Part shown: positions 28,682 through 36,656 of the stretch, piece after piece
Layout: every line of letters starts with the position of its first letter
How positions within the stretch are numbered: position 1 is the stretch's first letter
Assembly (NCBI RefSeq): GCF_009651005.1
Contig: NZ_WHVW01000001.1
Span: 143,720-207,719 of the forward strand
Reading direction: 5' to 3'
From: Sporosarcina obsidiansis
GTDB lineage: Bacteria > Bacillota > Bacilli > Bacillales_A > Planococcaceae
Length of the DNA stretch: 64,000 nt
Made by a program: the position numbers and the translations under genes
Notes under the pieces: model-generated
The model's input: only the letters and a program-made list of their open reading frames with translations
Databases searched by the model: none
What the model was told of the DNA's origin: nothing

Positions 28682-28880
28682 TTGACGACTTGTGTAAAAA
28701 GAATACATTTCGTTATGAATATCGATTGATTGCCAGTCTATACCCTGGTGTAAGTGAGAAAACGGTACAACGTGTCATGCAGAAAAACGGTTGGCAGTGC
28801 CATGTGAAAATGAAGAAACGAAAGCGAATTGTACAACCTGCGTACGTGGCCCAATATCGTATCACGTTGAAATTAGTAAT
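28682..28880 (+). pseudogene. IS3-family OrfB fragment
   Basis: Reads CKKNTFRYEYRLIASLYPGV, SEKTVQRVMQKNGWQCHVKM and KKRKRIVQPAYVAQYRIT, nearly identical to the start of OrfB in the element at 33090-34363 but in the opposite orientation. Here GTGAAAATG is intact where the other copy has lost one A. There is no OrfA, no DDE core and no ends. Confidence 0.85.
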
Positions 28881-29114
28881 GTATGTATTTTCTGATAATT
28901 TTTATTGTAGTATTGGACAAATTACCTTTTGAGCAGCAGAGGAGGCGAGAGTGATTGCACAAATAATAGCAAGCGGCTATTGTACATCTGAATTTTATGA
29001 GCATGACTGATGATCTACCAGACGTGATATAATTTTTAGCGAGAGGACCAAATCCGTAAACAAGTAGTAGGGAGGGAAATCCTCAAAAAAATAATGTAGA
29101 TAGGGGTTAATAAC

Positions 29115-30188
29115 ATGCCTATTGAAGTAGGAATTTGGAATGTGAAAAATTCAAATGTGAATCGTCTGAGTTTCTCATCGATAGAATCTGAAAGTAAACT
29201 TGAAGATATTCTGGAGAAAGACTTTTCCATAATCGACGAAAATATTTTGGTAGTGGGCAGACAAATTGCTACAAACCATGGAAAATACATTGATATTCTT
29301 GGAATAACTGCTGATGGTGAGCTAGCTATATACGAATTGAAGAAACAGCAAACACCGCGTGAAGTAGTAGCACAGACAATTGACTATGCAAGTTGGGTGC
29401 AAGCATTATCATACAAAGAACTGATTGACCTGTATGAAGAGAAGAATCAGGATTCATTAGAGGAAGCGTTTGAAGGGAAATTTGGTGTTTCACTTCCCGA
29501 AGAGTTGAATAATTCTCATCGGATGGTTATTATTTGTGCGGAATTGGATTCAGCCACTGAGAGAATTATTCAATACTTATCAACGAATTATGACGTACCG
29601 ATCAACGCAGTGTATTTCCGTTTCTTTAAAGAAAATGATAACGAATACCTTACTAGAACGTGGCTAATTGATCCGGCAGATCCAATGATTAATACATCAC
29701 CTAGCAAAGTCGGTAAGAAAAAAGAACCATGGAATCAGCGTGATTTTGTAGTGAATTTCGATGATGGTGTGAGTAGAAGCTGGCAGGATGCGCGGAGATA
29801 CGGATTTGTATCCGCTGGCAACGGAAAATGGTTTAGTCGCACACTTAATAATCTATTTGTAGGAGCGCGCGTATTTTGTATGATTCCAGGAAAAGGATAC
29901 GTTGGTGTAGGAACAGTTACTAGGAAAGCTGTGCCTTTGAAGCAAGCTGAAGTGGATGTCGATGGACAAGTAAAAAAGTTATTGAAATGTGAACTTACGC
30001 AAAATAATTTTAACCATGATTTAGATGACATGGAGAAATGTGAGTACATTGTAACAGTTGATTGGGATAAAAGCTATCCTATTAAAGATGCGTATTGGAC
30101 AAAAGGTCTACGTGCCAATCAGAATTCTGCATACAAATTGACGAATCAATTTACGATTGAAAAATTAGAAAGTTTTTTCAAGTGCTGA
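29115..30188 (+). CDS. putative NucS/DUF91-like nuclease
   Basis: Protein of 357 residues, probably cytosolic. The N-terminal about 130 residues match the PD-(D/E)XK-type domain of the DUF91/NucS-like group: LVVGRQIATNHGKYIDILGI, then ADGELAIYELKKQQTPREVV and AQTIDYASWV. The likely metal ligands are Asp in IDILG and Glu-x-Lys in YELKK. The C-terminal half (FVVNFDDGVSRSWQDARRYG, FVGARVFCMIPGKGYVGVG) resembles a domain often attached to such nucleases, perhaps for nucleic-acid binding. AGGGGTT lies 10 bases upstream. It stands alone among surface genes and repeats. Possible roles are mismatch repair or phage defence; neither is shown. Confidence 0.8.
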   Translation: MPIEVGIWNVKNSNVNRLSFSSIESESKLEDILEKDFSIIDENILVVGRQIATNHGKYIDILGITADGELAIYELKKQQTPREVVAQTIDYASWVQALSYKELIDLYEEKNQDSLEEAFEGKFGVSLPEELNNSHRMVIICAELDSATERIIQYLSTNYDVPINAVYFRFFKENDNEYLTRTWLIDPADPMINTSPSKVGKKKEPWNQRDFVVNFDDGVSRSWQDARRYGFVSAGNGKWFSRTLNNLFVGARVFCMIPGKGYVGVGTVTRKAVPLKQAEVDVDGQVKKLLKCELTQNNFNHDLDDMEKCEYIVTVDWDKSYPIKDAYWTKGLRANQNSAYKLTNQFTIEKLESFFKC

Positions 30189-30251
30189 ACGATGTGGGAA
30201 GTGGGGCAGCTACACAAATAAATTTGCCGCAATACAAAGTGAAAAAATATA

Positions 30252-30300
30252 AAGACTATCTCTCGAATTCACTGCTTTGAATTTTGTAGATAGTCTTTTA
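30252..30300 (+). terminator. terminator of the nuclease gene
   Basis: AAAGACTATCT pairs with AGATAGTCTTT across a loop that also has internal pairing (GAATTCA/TTGAATT), followed by TTTTA. Confidence 0.75.
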
Positions 30301-30396
30301 CTGTAGGAGATAGATAAATTACCTTTTGTACACAAGGTAATCGAGATCATGATGACACTACATCCGCTCACTGGGCGGCAACGAACTGGTAATAGC

Positions 30397-30440
30397 TATA
30401 GTCTTTAGAACATTTACTAGTAAATATTCTAAAGACTATA
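30397..30440. repeat. 44-nt near-perfect palindrome
   Basis: TATAGTCTTTAGAA and TTCTAAAGACTATA are exact complements flanking the self-complementary ATTTACTAGTAAAT; only one base pair mismatches. There is no T run, so it is not a standard terminator. The GTCTTTA/TAAAGAC arms resemble the nearby nuclease terminator (AAGACTAT). Confidence 0.8.
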
Positions 30441-30582
30441 AGTTGAAATCATGTGTAAAAAACGCATAACTAAGTTCGCTATCTCTGCCGTACATTACAA
30501 GTTGGATTTATATCCGTCCGTATCAAAAGTAAACCAATGTAACATACTACATTTCCTCAATTATATCTGTATTGTCATGGTT

Positions 30583-30652
30583 AAAGGTGCCTCTGCATCA
30601 CGCAATTTGGACACGATTCCGACTTGTATACAATGTCGCAGATAGATGTTAA
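30583..30652. repeat. dispersed repeat, copy A
   Basis: About 70 bp built from GGTGCCTCTGCATCACGCAA, TTGGACACGATTCCGACTTG and TATACAATGTCGCAGA. Related copies are at 32384-32449 and 32898-32966. A CTCTAATCG-family terminator follows at 30695-30729. No gene is supported in 30441-30796. Confidence 0.75.
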
Positions 30653-30694
30653 AACAAGAAAATTTATTGGGTTAGTTCTTGCCTAAACAGAACC

Positions 30695-30729
30695 AGCTCT
30701 TCAAACGAGAAATCGGTTGGAGGGCTTTT
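30695..30729 (+). terminator. terminator after repeat copy A
   Basis: AGCTCTTCAAACGA pairs with TCGGTTGGAGGGCT, followed by TTTTCTT. Confidence 0.6.
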
Positions 30730-30796
30730 CTTATGTCAAAATGTTTCGAGTTGTGTGAGTACCTGGACCCGGTTTGATATTTGACGTATATGAAAC

Positions 30797-30824
30797 TTGT
30801 CTTTTAAAGTCTTCTACATATAAT
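30797..30824 (+). promoter_or_regulatory. putative promoter of the 30920 subtilase
   Basis: TTGTCT and TATAAT are separated by 16 bases, about 90 bases before the TTG start. Confidence 0.5.
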
Positions 30825-30919
30825 TTGTGTAAGTAAAATTACCCACTAGTACATAATTCATTTAGCTGATAAGATAGAAAAAGGAGTAATTGTAAAATAT
30901 TTCAGAGGGAGATGAGAGC

Positions 30920-32377
30920 TTGAAAAAATTACCAGCTATGTTTGTAGGTAGTATTTTATTTCTTTATGCTGGCTTTACGCTGGAAATACAGGCTGAAAGC
31001 AATGCGGGCAGGTATATTGTGTACTACACTGATTCAGGGCAAGTGGACAAAGAACGTATCTTGGAATTAGGAGGAGAAGTGGTACATTCCTATGAGTATA
31101 TTCCTGCATTGCTTGTAAGGGCTACTGATGAACAAATGGATGCGATTCGTTTGGAAGCACATGTCCAGCATGTGGAAAAGGATGCCGAGTCGCCAGTTTT
31201 CATGCCGGTTCAATCTTCTTTTGACCGGCTGGTTAAAAGTTCAGATCAGTATAAACCATGGGGGATCGATCGGGTTCAAGCTCCGCAAATATGGAAGCGG
31301 GGGTATACCGGCGAGGGAGTGAAAGTTGCTGTAGTAGATACGGGGATTGCTTTGCAACATGAAGATTTAACTGTGAGTGGCGGCGTTTCTTATGTTTCGT
31401 ATACGAAGTCCTATGCGGATGATCATGATCACGGCACCCACGTGGCAGGAATTATCGGTGCGAAAGATAATTCGGTTGGTGTAGTGGGTGTGGCACCTGA
31501 TGCAGAACTTTATGCGGTAAAAGTAATCGGCCGCAATAACTCTTTCATTACCTCGGATCTCATTAAAGGAATCGAGTGGTCGATCACGAATGATATGGAT
31601 ATTATTAATCTGAGTTTGTATACGTATAATTATTTTGATGATTATGGACTTCACGAAGTGCTCAAAGCGGCTCACTCAAAAGGTTTGTTGCTTGTAGGCG
31701 TAACGGGAAATTCAGGAACAGACGATATGACGAATACCGTAACGTATCCAGGAAAATATGCTGAAGTCATTGCCGTAGGGTCCATTGATGAATACAACTG
31801 GCCGTCCTACTTCTCTTCGTTTGGAACGGAAGCGGAAGTCGTTGCACCGGGAGAAGGAATTTTTAGCACGGTCAAGAATGGCTCCCATAACTATATGAGC
31901 GGAACGTCGATGGCAGCGCCTCACGTGGCAGGCATGTTGGCTTTGATGAAAGAAAGATATCCTCATTATACGAATGTACAACTGCGAAATGAATTGAAGA
32001 AAAACACGAAAGACCTTGGCGTGAAGGGGTGGGATCCGTATTATGGCCACGGACTGATCCAAGGTGATCTCGGCCACTATAAAATATGGCCGACGAAAAA
32101 AGACGTAGCGGATGAGCACGTATGGAAGATTACGTACAACCGTCCTGTAGATCCTGAAAGTGTCATTGAAGAGAATTTTTACTTAACGGACAGTATAGGG
32201 AATAGTTACCCGGTGCTTCCGGAGTGGGTAGAAGATAATCAGAGAGAAGTAAGAGTTCGTGCACTTTATCCGTATCAAGAAGGAGAAACATACACGTTAT
32301 GGATTGAAGATATCAGGAGTTCTGGCGGGGCTTATTTGAAAGAGAATGTGCAGATGGATTTCACAGTGAAGAACTGA
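30920..32377 (+). CDS. secreted subtilisin-family protease
   Basis: Secreted S8 protease of 485 residues starting at TTG 30920 behind GAGGGAGATGAG. The signal peptide ends near EIQAE (about 26). An I9-type inhibitor propeptide covers about 30-95 (GRYIVYYTDSGQVDKERILE...VQHVEKDA). The catalytic domain spans about 110-375 with VVDTGIALQHEDL (Asp), DHDHGTHVAGIIG (His), the oxyanion Asn in VTGNSG and GTSMAAPHVAG (Ser). The C-terminal about 90 residues form an SbsA/Big_5-like module (VWKITYNRPVDPESV...GETYTLWIEDIRSSGG). All catalytic residues are present, so it should be active. The Ig module likely keeps it at the surface. Confidence 0.93.
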   Translation: MKKLPAMFVGSILFLYAGFTLEIQAESNAGRYIVYYTDSGQVDKERILELGGEVVHSYEYIPALLVRATDEQMDAIRLEAHVQHVEKDAESPVFMPVQSSFDRLVKSSDQYKPWGIDRVQAPQIWKRGYTGEGVKVAVVDTGIALQHEDLTVSGGVSYVSYTKSYADDHDHGTHVAGIIGAKDNSVGVVGVAPDAELYAVKVIGRNNSFITSDLIKGIEWSITNDMDIINLSLYTYNYFDDYGLHEVLKAAHSKGLLLVGVTGNSGTDDMTNTVTYPGKYAEVIAVGSIDEYNWPSYFSSFGTEAEVVAPGEGIFSTVKNGSHNYMSGTSMAAPHVAGMLALMKERYPHYTNVQLRNELKKNTKDLGVKGWDPYYGHGLIQGDLGHYKIWPTKKDVADEHVWKITYNRPVDPESVIEENFYLTDSIGNSYPVLPEWVEDNQREVRVRALYPYQEGETYTLWIEDIRSSGGAYLKENVQMDFTVKN

Positions 32378-32383
32378 ATGGTA

Positions 32384-32449
32384 GAAGGTGCCTGTGCAAC
32401 ACACAATTCAGACGCTATTCTGACTTGCATACAATGCTGTTAGTCAATA
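32384..32449. repeat. dispersed repeat, copy B
   Basis: AAGGTGCCTGTGCAACACAC, AATTCAGACGCTATTCTGAC and TTGCATACAATG align with copies A and C. It starts 7 bases after the subtilase stop and runs straight into a terminator. Confidence 0.75.
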
Positions 32450-32453
32450 CTGT

Positions 32454-32488
32454 GACCTCTAATCGAGCAATGGGTTGGGGGCTTTTGG
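32454..32488 (+). terminator. terminator after repeat copy B
   Basis: GACCTCTAATCGAGC and GGGTTGGGGGC pair with several G-U pairs, followed by TTTT. It is a variant of the CTCTAATCG family and probably ends the subtilase message. Confidence 0.55.
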
Positions 32489-32553
32489 GTTCGGATATGT
32501 CAATGTCAGACAGATTCTGATAGAATGGGAGAGTAGCCGATATTGTTGGGGTG

Positions 32554-32820
32554 GATGGTTGTCACTTGTTCCTTTCCGTAACTGGAAAGGAGGTGATAAT
32601 TATGGAACTATTTCTTGAGTTTGTAAAAGAGGCTCTGAAGGGAGTTACGCGTACAATCAGTGCGCATCTCTTTCAGAAAACCTTTTTAGACAAAAAGAAA
32701 GCCACCCCGCGCCGTAGGAAGCAAAAGGGTGGTTCTCGAAACAAACATTAATTTTTGACAACCATCGCCCTGACGGCTATGGCTGCAGGAGAGTAGAGTT
32801 CGCGCTCTGCTCTCTTTTAC
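32554..32820 (+). promoter_or_regulatory. structured leader and trailer of the small-protein transcript
   Basis: GATGGTTGTCA (32554-32564) is the exact complement of TGACAACCATC (32756-32766), so the two ends of the message can pair around the small ORF. In addition CCTTTCC (32571-32577) pairs with GGAAAGG (32584-32590), covering part of the AAAGGAGGTG ribosome site. A terminator hairpin (AGGAGAGTAGAG / CTCTGCTCTC, then TTTT) ends at about 32818. Confidence 0.65.
32602..32751 (+). CDS. 49-residue small amphipathic/basic protein
   Basis: A small protein with a hydrophobic-amphipathic N-terminal helix (MELFLEFVKEALKGVTRTIS) and a very basic tail (KKATPRRRKQKGGSRNKH). AAAGGAGGTGAT just upstream sets ATG 32602; longer frames starting at 32551 have no ribosome site. 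Similar helix-plus-basic-tail small ORFs are familiar to me from Bacillales, without a known function. The leader and trailer can pair with each other and the ribosome site can be masked, an arrangement typical of type I toxin messages. No antisense RNA is demonstrated, so toxin function remains a guess. Confidence 0.65.
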   Translation: MELFLEFVKEALKGVTRTISAHLFQKTFLDKKKATPRRRKQKGGSRNKH

Positions 32821-32897
32821 TATCTATCCCCATTCTAACTTAAAGATATGCACGTTTCAAGGAAATGTTACCTGTGTATGAACTGACGCGCGAGTGA

Positions 32898-32966
32898 AGG
32901 GTGCCTGTGCATCACACAATTCGGACACTATTCTGACTTTTATACAATGCCGTAGACAAATGTTAG
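32898..32966. repeat. dispersed repeat, copy C
   Basis: AGGGTGCCTGTGCATCACAC, AATTCGGACACTATTCTGAC and TTTTATACAATGCCG match copies A and B. The surrounding 32821-33085 otherwise shows no gene. Confidence 0.75.
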
Positions 32967-33129
32967 AAGGGTAGAGAGAATGTGCCCTTGCGCCAAACAT
33001 TCATGATTGTTTATCTGTGCATAACATTACTCCAACATTATTCTAACAACTAACGGGTAGATAAAAGAAAGAGCCGCCCTCCAGACTACGGCACTGCCTG
33101 TCGTTTTTGAGACAATAATAAAACACCTT

Positions 33130-33968
33130 CTAAACAGCCTTTTGTCTGTATCGTACTGGCGACTGGCTGTTTAGTTTCGTTTGAATACGGATATTGTTAT
33201 AATAATGAATATACTCTTCGACAATTTGTATTACACAAGCATTTGTTGTGCGATAGATTTCGTCGAGGTAGAACGTTTCAGACTTTAGCGAGGAGTGAAA
33301 CGTTTCTATAGGGGAATTATCAGCGGGCGTGCCTTTACGGGACATGCTCATGGTAATTCCTTTCTTTTGGACTGCTTCTTGATAGGCATAAGACGTATAG
33401 ACGGAACCCTGATCACTATGAAGAATACAGCCCTCTGGTAGCTCTGCTAGTTGATCTAGGGAATCCAACACGAAGGCTGTGTCTTGTGTAGATCCAATGG
33501 TGTAGGCCACGATTTCACCATTTTACAGATCCTTTATACTCGAAAGATACATCATAGATTGACCAAAAGGCAAGTACGTAATATCAGTCACTAACCTTTC
33601 GAGAGACTGTGTAGCCGTGAAATCACGTGATACGATATTGGGTGCCACATACGCAGGTTGTCCTGTTCGCTTTCGTTTTTTCATTTCACACGGCACTGCC
33701 AACCGTTTTTCTGCATGACACGTTGTACCGTTTTCTCACTTACACCAGGGTATAGACTGGCAATCATTCGATATCCATAACGAAATCTATTCTTTTTACA
33801 CAAGTCGCCAATCTGTTGGTCTCGTTCTCCTTTTTGCGTGTTCTGATCAGCTGTTTTACGCCAACGATAGTACGTAGAACGGGCTACTCCTAAGTGCAGG
33901 CAAACTTCACTTACCGTCATCACTTCCTTTAACTCTTCCACTAGCTGAACTACTACTTTTGGTACCAC
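33130..33968 (-). pseudogene. IS3 OrfB transposase, frameshifted and with a stop codon
   Basis: DDE transposase subunit in two frames. The N-terminal HTH_21 part (GVARSTYYRWRKT, NRFRYGYRMIASLYPGV) ends early because GTGAAAATG has become GTGAAATG near 33682; the fragment at 28682 keeps the extra A. The core continues in another frame (VTDITYLPFG), meets an in-frame stop in KDL*NGEIVAY near 33525, then resumes with HSDQGSVYTS and SPIETFHSSLKSE. The three acidic residues survive, but the protein cannot be made whole. It overlaps OrfA by 16 bases, the usual IS3 frameshift arrangement. Confidence 0.88.
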
Positions 33969-34270
33969 TTCCTCTCCAACGCTCTGTACTTTTTTAAAAT
34001 ATCTATCTGTTGTCGTAAATATCGATTTTCTGCTTGAAGCTCAGCTGTTTCACTTTCATATTCTGGTCCTTTCCCATACGTATATTGCTTTCCAACAGGC
34101 TGTTGTAAGCGATGTAGTTCGCCATTGCGATACCATTTCATCCATGTTTTGAGTTGCGTTACATTTCGGATGCATAGTTCCTCCATTACTTGCTTCACAG
34201 GAACACCGGCCAATCTCATTTCAATAGCTTTCATTTTCACTTCTGCTGGATAACTTACTCTCGTCGCCAT
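33953..34270 (-). CDS. IS3 OrfA (helix-turn-helix subunit)
   Basis: Protein of 105 residues with the HTH_Tnp_1 pattern (SYPAEVKMKAIEMRLAGVPV, QVMEELCIRNVTQLKTWMKW) and a leucine-rich C-terminal helix (ETAELQAENRYLRQQIDILK) that normally mediates dimerisation with OrfB. It is intact, but its partner is broken. Confidence 0.88.
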   Translation of the reverse strand: MATRVSYPAEVKMKAIEMRLAGVPVKQVMEELCIRNVTQLKTWMKWYRNGELHRLQQPVGKQYTYGKGPEYESETAELQAENRYLRQQIDILKKYRALERKWYQK

Positions 34271-34453
34271 AGAAAAAACACCTCCACATTGATTTCATAA
34301 GGTTCTATACCCTATTTTCAACGAAAGGTGTTTTTATTTGTCTCATTTTTTTAGGTCAGTTCCCTACTCACTAATCTGGAGGACGTGCTCTTTCTTTAGT
34401 TACCTATATACACTATAAGAATTTACTAAAATTTATAGCAATTAATCTGAGCA

Positions 34454-35521
34454 TCAATCAAACGTCAAAACAATGCGCCCATTAATCTGCCCTTTGACCA
34501 TCTTATCCAGCACAGTGTTAACTTCAGAAAGAGGAGCTGTTTCGATCTGTGCTTTTACTTTTCCGCGTGCAGCGAAATCAAGTGCTTCTTTCATGTCGAT
34601 TCGCGTTCCGACGATCGAGCCTTTTACGGTTACACCGTTCAATACGGTGTTGAATATAGGGATTGGCAGTTCCTCATGTGGAAGACCGACTGCGACGAGT
34701 GTGCCTCCACGTTTTACGGAACGGTATGCTTGTTCAAATGGTACTTTTGATACAGCGACACTGATCGCTGCCTGTACGCCTGCAACTTGTTCTTGAATCG
34801 CTTCGGCAGGATCTTCTTTCATGCCGTTTATTGTAATATCAGCCCCTAGTTTCTTGGCAAGCTCCAATTTCTCATCTGCGATATCTACCGCAACGACATT
34901 GAATCCCATCGCCTTTGCATATTGCAGCGCTACGTGACCTAGTCCACCGATACCGTAAATGGCAACCCAGTCCCCAGGCTTCGCTCCCGATACTTTCAGC
35001 GCTTTATACGTTGTCACACCTGCACAGAGAATCGGTGCTGCTTCAACTGAACTTAGATTTTCAGGAATTTTCGCCACGTAATCCGCTGCTGCAAGGCAAT
35101 ATTCTGCATAACCACCGTCAACTGAATACCCACCGTTTTCTTGATTGTGACAAAGCGTTTCTTTACCTTCCAAGCAATAATCACACTCGCCGCATGCAGA
35201 GTAAAGCCAAGGAATCCCGACTCGATCTCCAACTTTCACGGAGGTTACGTTCGGTCCGACAGCTTCGACGATCCCGACACCTTCATGACCAGGGATGAGT
35301 GGAAGTTTCGGTTTAACAGGCCAGTCTCCATTGATTGCGTGCAGATCTGTATGGCAGACACCGCATGCTTCCAATTTCACTAATGCTTGACCAGAGCCTG
35401 GTGTCGGTTTTGCCAGTTCCTCAATTTTTAACTCTGTCTGAAACTCTCGAACGATGGCTGCTTTCATAGACGTCTTTTGATCTGTTGCTTGTACGTTCCC
35501 ACTTTCGATTGCTGATTTCAT
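34454..35521 (-). CDS. adhP: zinc-dependent alcohol dehydrogenase
   Basis: Medium-chain alcohol dehydrogenase of 355 residues, oxidising ethanol and related alcohols with NAD+ in the cytosol. Catalytic zinc ligands are visible in CGVCHTDLH and PGHEGVG, with the third Cys in VTTYKA-preceding ILCAG. The structural zinc has four Cys in [15 protein letters not shown]. The Rossmann motif is [19 protein letters not shown] lies upstream of ATG 35521; an internal Met at residue 19 (MKAAIV) is where many relatives begin, so 18 extra residues may or may not be translated. A truncated copy lies at 20948. Its terminator has been split by the IS3 element. Confidence 0.92.
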   Translation of the reverse strand: MKSAIESGNVQATDQKTSMKAAIVREFQTELKIEELAKPTPGSGQALVKLEACGVCHTDLHAINGDWPVKPKLPLIPGHEGVGIVEAVGPNVTSVKVGDRVGIPWLYSACGECDYCLEGKETLCHNQENGGYSVDGGYAEYCLAAADYVAKIPENLSSVEAAPILCAGVTTYKALKVSGAKPGDWVAIYGIGGLGHVALQYAKAMGFNVVAVDIADEKLELAKKLGADITINGMKEDPAEAIQEQVAGVQAAISVAVSKVPFEQAYRSVKRGGTLVAVGLPHEELPIPIFNTVLNGVTVKGSIVGTRIDMKEALDFAARGKVKAQIETAPLSEVNTVLDKMVKGQINGRIVLTFD

Positions 35522-35775
35522 GAATGATTCCTCCCTATTCTCGTAATCAACTTTATATATTGCAAGAAGTGTGCCAACTATGAAAGCGCTTTAAATGTGC
35601 AATTGTGGGTGAGAACTATCGACAATCCGGCAGGTTGAGCCGACTTTTCGGCAGGGGCGGACGGTAAATCGGCAAGTTTGTAAGTAGATTCTATTAATTA
35701 AAATAGGGTCTGGACATGAAAAGTACTCTCACAATTACTCAGAAAACAAAGATTGAATGTGTACTCCACTGTAAC

Positions 35776-36270
35776 TCATTCCTCCTGCGTCGCCATCAAC
35801 TGCTCCCGAAGTTTCCGCAACAAACGCTCTCTTCGTTTCTTTATTCCTGCCACCGAAATGTCAAAAACTGCTGCGCATTCTGCTTGTGAATAATGATCCG
35901 CAAAAAGATGGATGAGCAACCGACGTTCCTCTAGAGTTAATGCCCGAATGGCCTCCCCTAAACCTGAATCGTCCTCTACTTCGAATGAATAGCTACCCAT
36001 ACCTTCCAACACATCTCCTTCCATAGGTGAATTAACCGAACTAAAACGATTTTCTCGTTTCATTTCATCTAATAGCGCTCCATAAATTGAACGATAAGCA
36101 AATGGTGTAAAGTTACCTTTGTCTTCATCGAATCGATTCCATGCCTGCCATAAAGCGACTCTTCCTGCTTGGCGGTACTGTTCAAAATCACGATAGATAT
36201 GCAACTTCCGAATGACTGCTGAAATCATCGGTTCATATTGAGCTAACACTTCTTCAAACTTCTCCATCAT
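35776..36270 (-). CDS. sigma-70 family RNA polymerase sigma factor
   Basis: Small sigma factor of 164 residues with region 2 (FEQYRQAGRVALWQAWNRFD, GNFTPFAYRSIYGALLDEMK) and region 4 with a helix-turn-helix (YSQAECAAVFDISVAGIKKR). Region 3 is missing, as in ECF-like and SigH/ComX-like factors. No anti-sigma gene is adjacent. GAGGT precedes the start. It is divergent from the two DGQHR genes and 2.7 kb from comK. Similar low-molecular-weight sigma factors in Firmicutes can direct competence genes, but that link is inference from position. The last codons end at the strand-specific side of 35700-35775, where no terminator is clear. Confidence 0.85.
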   Translation of the reverse strand: MMEKFEEVLAQYEPMISAVIRKLHIYRDFEQYRQAGRVALWQAWNRFDEDKGNFTPFAYRSIYGALLDEMKRENRFSSVNSPMEGDVLEGMGSYSFEVEDDSGLGEAIRALTLEERRLLIHLFADHYSQAECAAVFDISVAGIKKRRERLLRKLREQLMATQEE

Positions 36271-36656
36271 AGCGACCTCTTCAGGCCGTGCACGACACCT
36301 TGTATTCCCTGGGTGTCTCCATCATAGAGAGGTCAAAACTTAAAAACGAATGAATATTTTTGAAGTTTGCTAGGTGAAACGTAAAGTTTGCTTGTACAAA
36401 AGTGGAAGTTTGATTCAAGTGAACGTAAGGAGTTGTTTGTTTTTAAATAATCTAGATAGTCGCGCTCATAAAACACGTTTTCAATTCCTCTTTAAATGAT
36501 AAAAATACGACTTAACATAAAATCTTTAATTTGTAAAGACACAAAGAAAATAAGCGCAGTAAAATGCTATTGACTGTAAATTGAAAATACTACGAAAATT
36601 AGGTGGACTATTCAGATTAGTTGCGCTATGATAGGTAAAATGACAGGGGGGTGAAT
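36271..36656. other. divergent intergenic region between sigma factor and DGQHR genes
   Basis: No gene. It should hold promoters for both sides, but no clear sigma-A pair is visible. One isolated GCGCTCATAA at about 36472 resembles the 21-bp array motif. Confidence 0.5.

Larger units (their letters stand above)
28491..29114. other. intergenic stretch with gene stubs
   Basis: Holds a signal-peptide stub (28618-28659) and an IS3 fragment (28682-28880), described separately. The remainder, including about 28930-29100 before the nuclease gene, shows no further gene. Confidence 0.6.
33090..34363 (-). mobile_element. IS3-family insertion sequence, inactivated
   Basis: 1274-bp element with terminal inverted repeats (left GGCACTGCCTGTCG...GAGACAATAATAAAACACC, right GGAACTGACCTAAAAAAATG...ACAAATAAAAACACC on the other strand). 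A CTAC target duplication is visible at 33086-33089 and 34364-34367. It carries OrfA and a broken OrfB. It landed inside the terminator hairpin of the alcohol dehydrogenase gene: AGAGCCGCCCTCCAGA lies left and TCTGGAGGACGTGCTCT lies right. Confidence 0.88.

Noticed and set aside
28690-28932. Functional small gene of 80 residues
   Set aside because: It is the beginning of an IS3 OrfB without OrfA, core domain or ends.
30451-30645. 64-residue ORF over dispersed repeat copy A
   Set aside because: No ribosome site, and the repeat copies B and C do not keep the frame.
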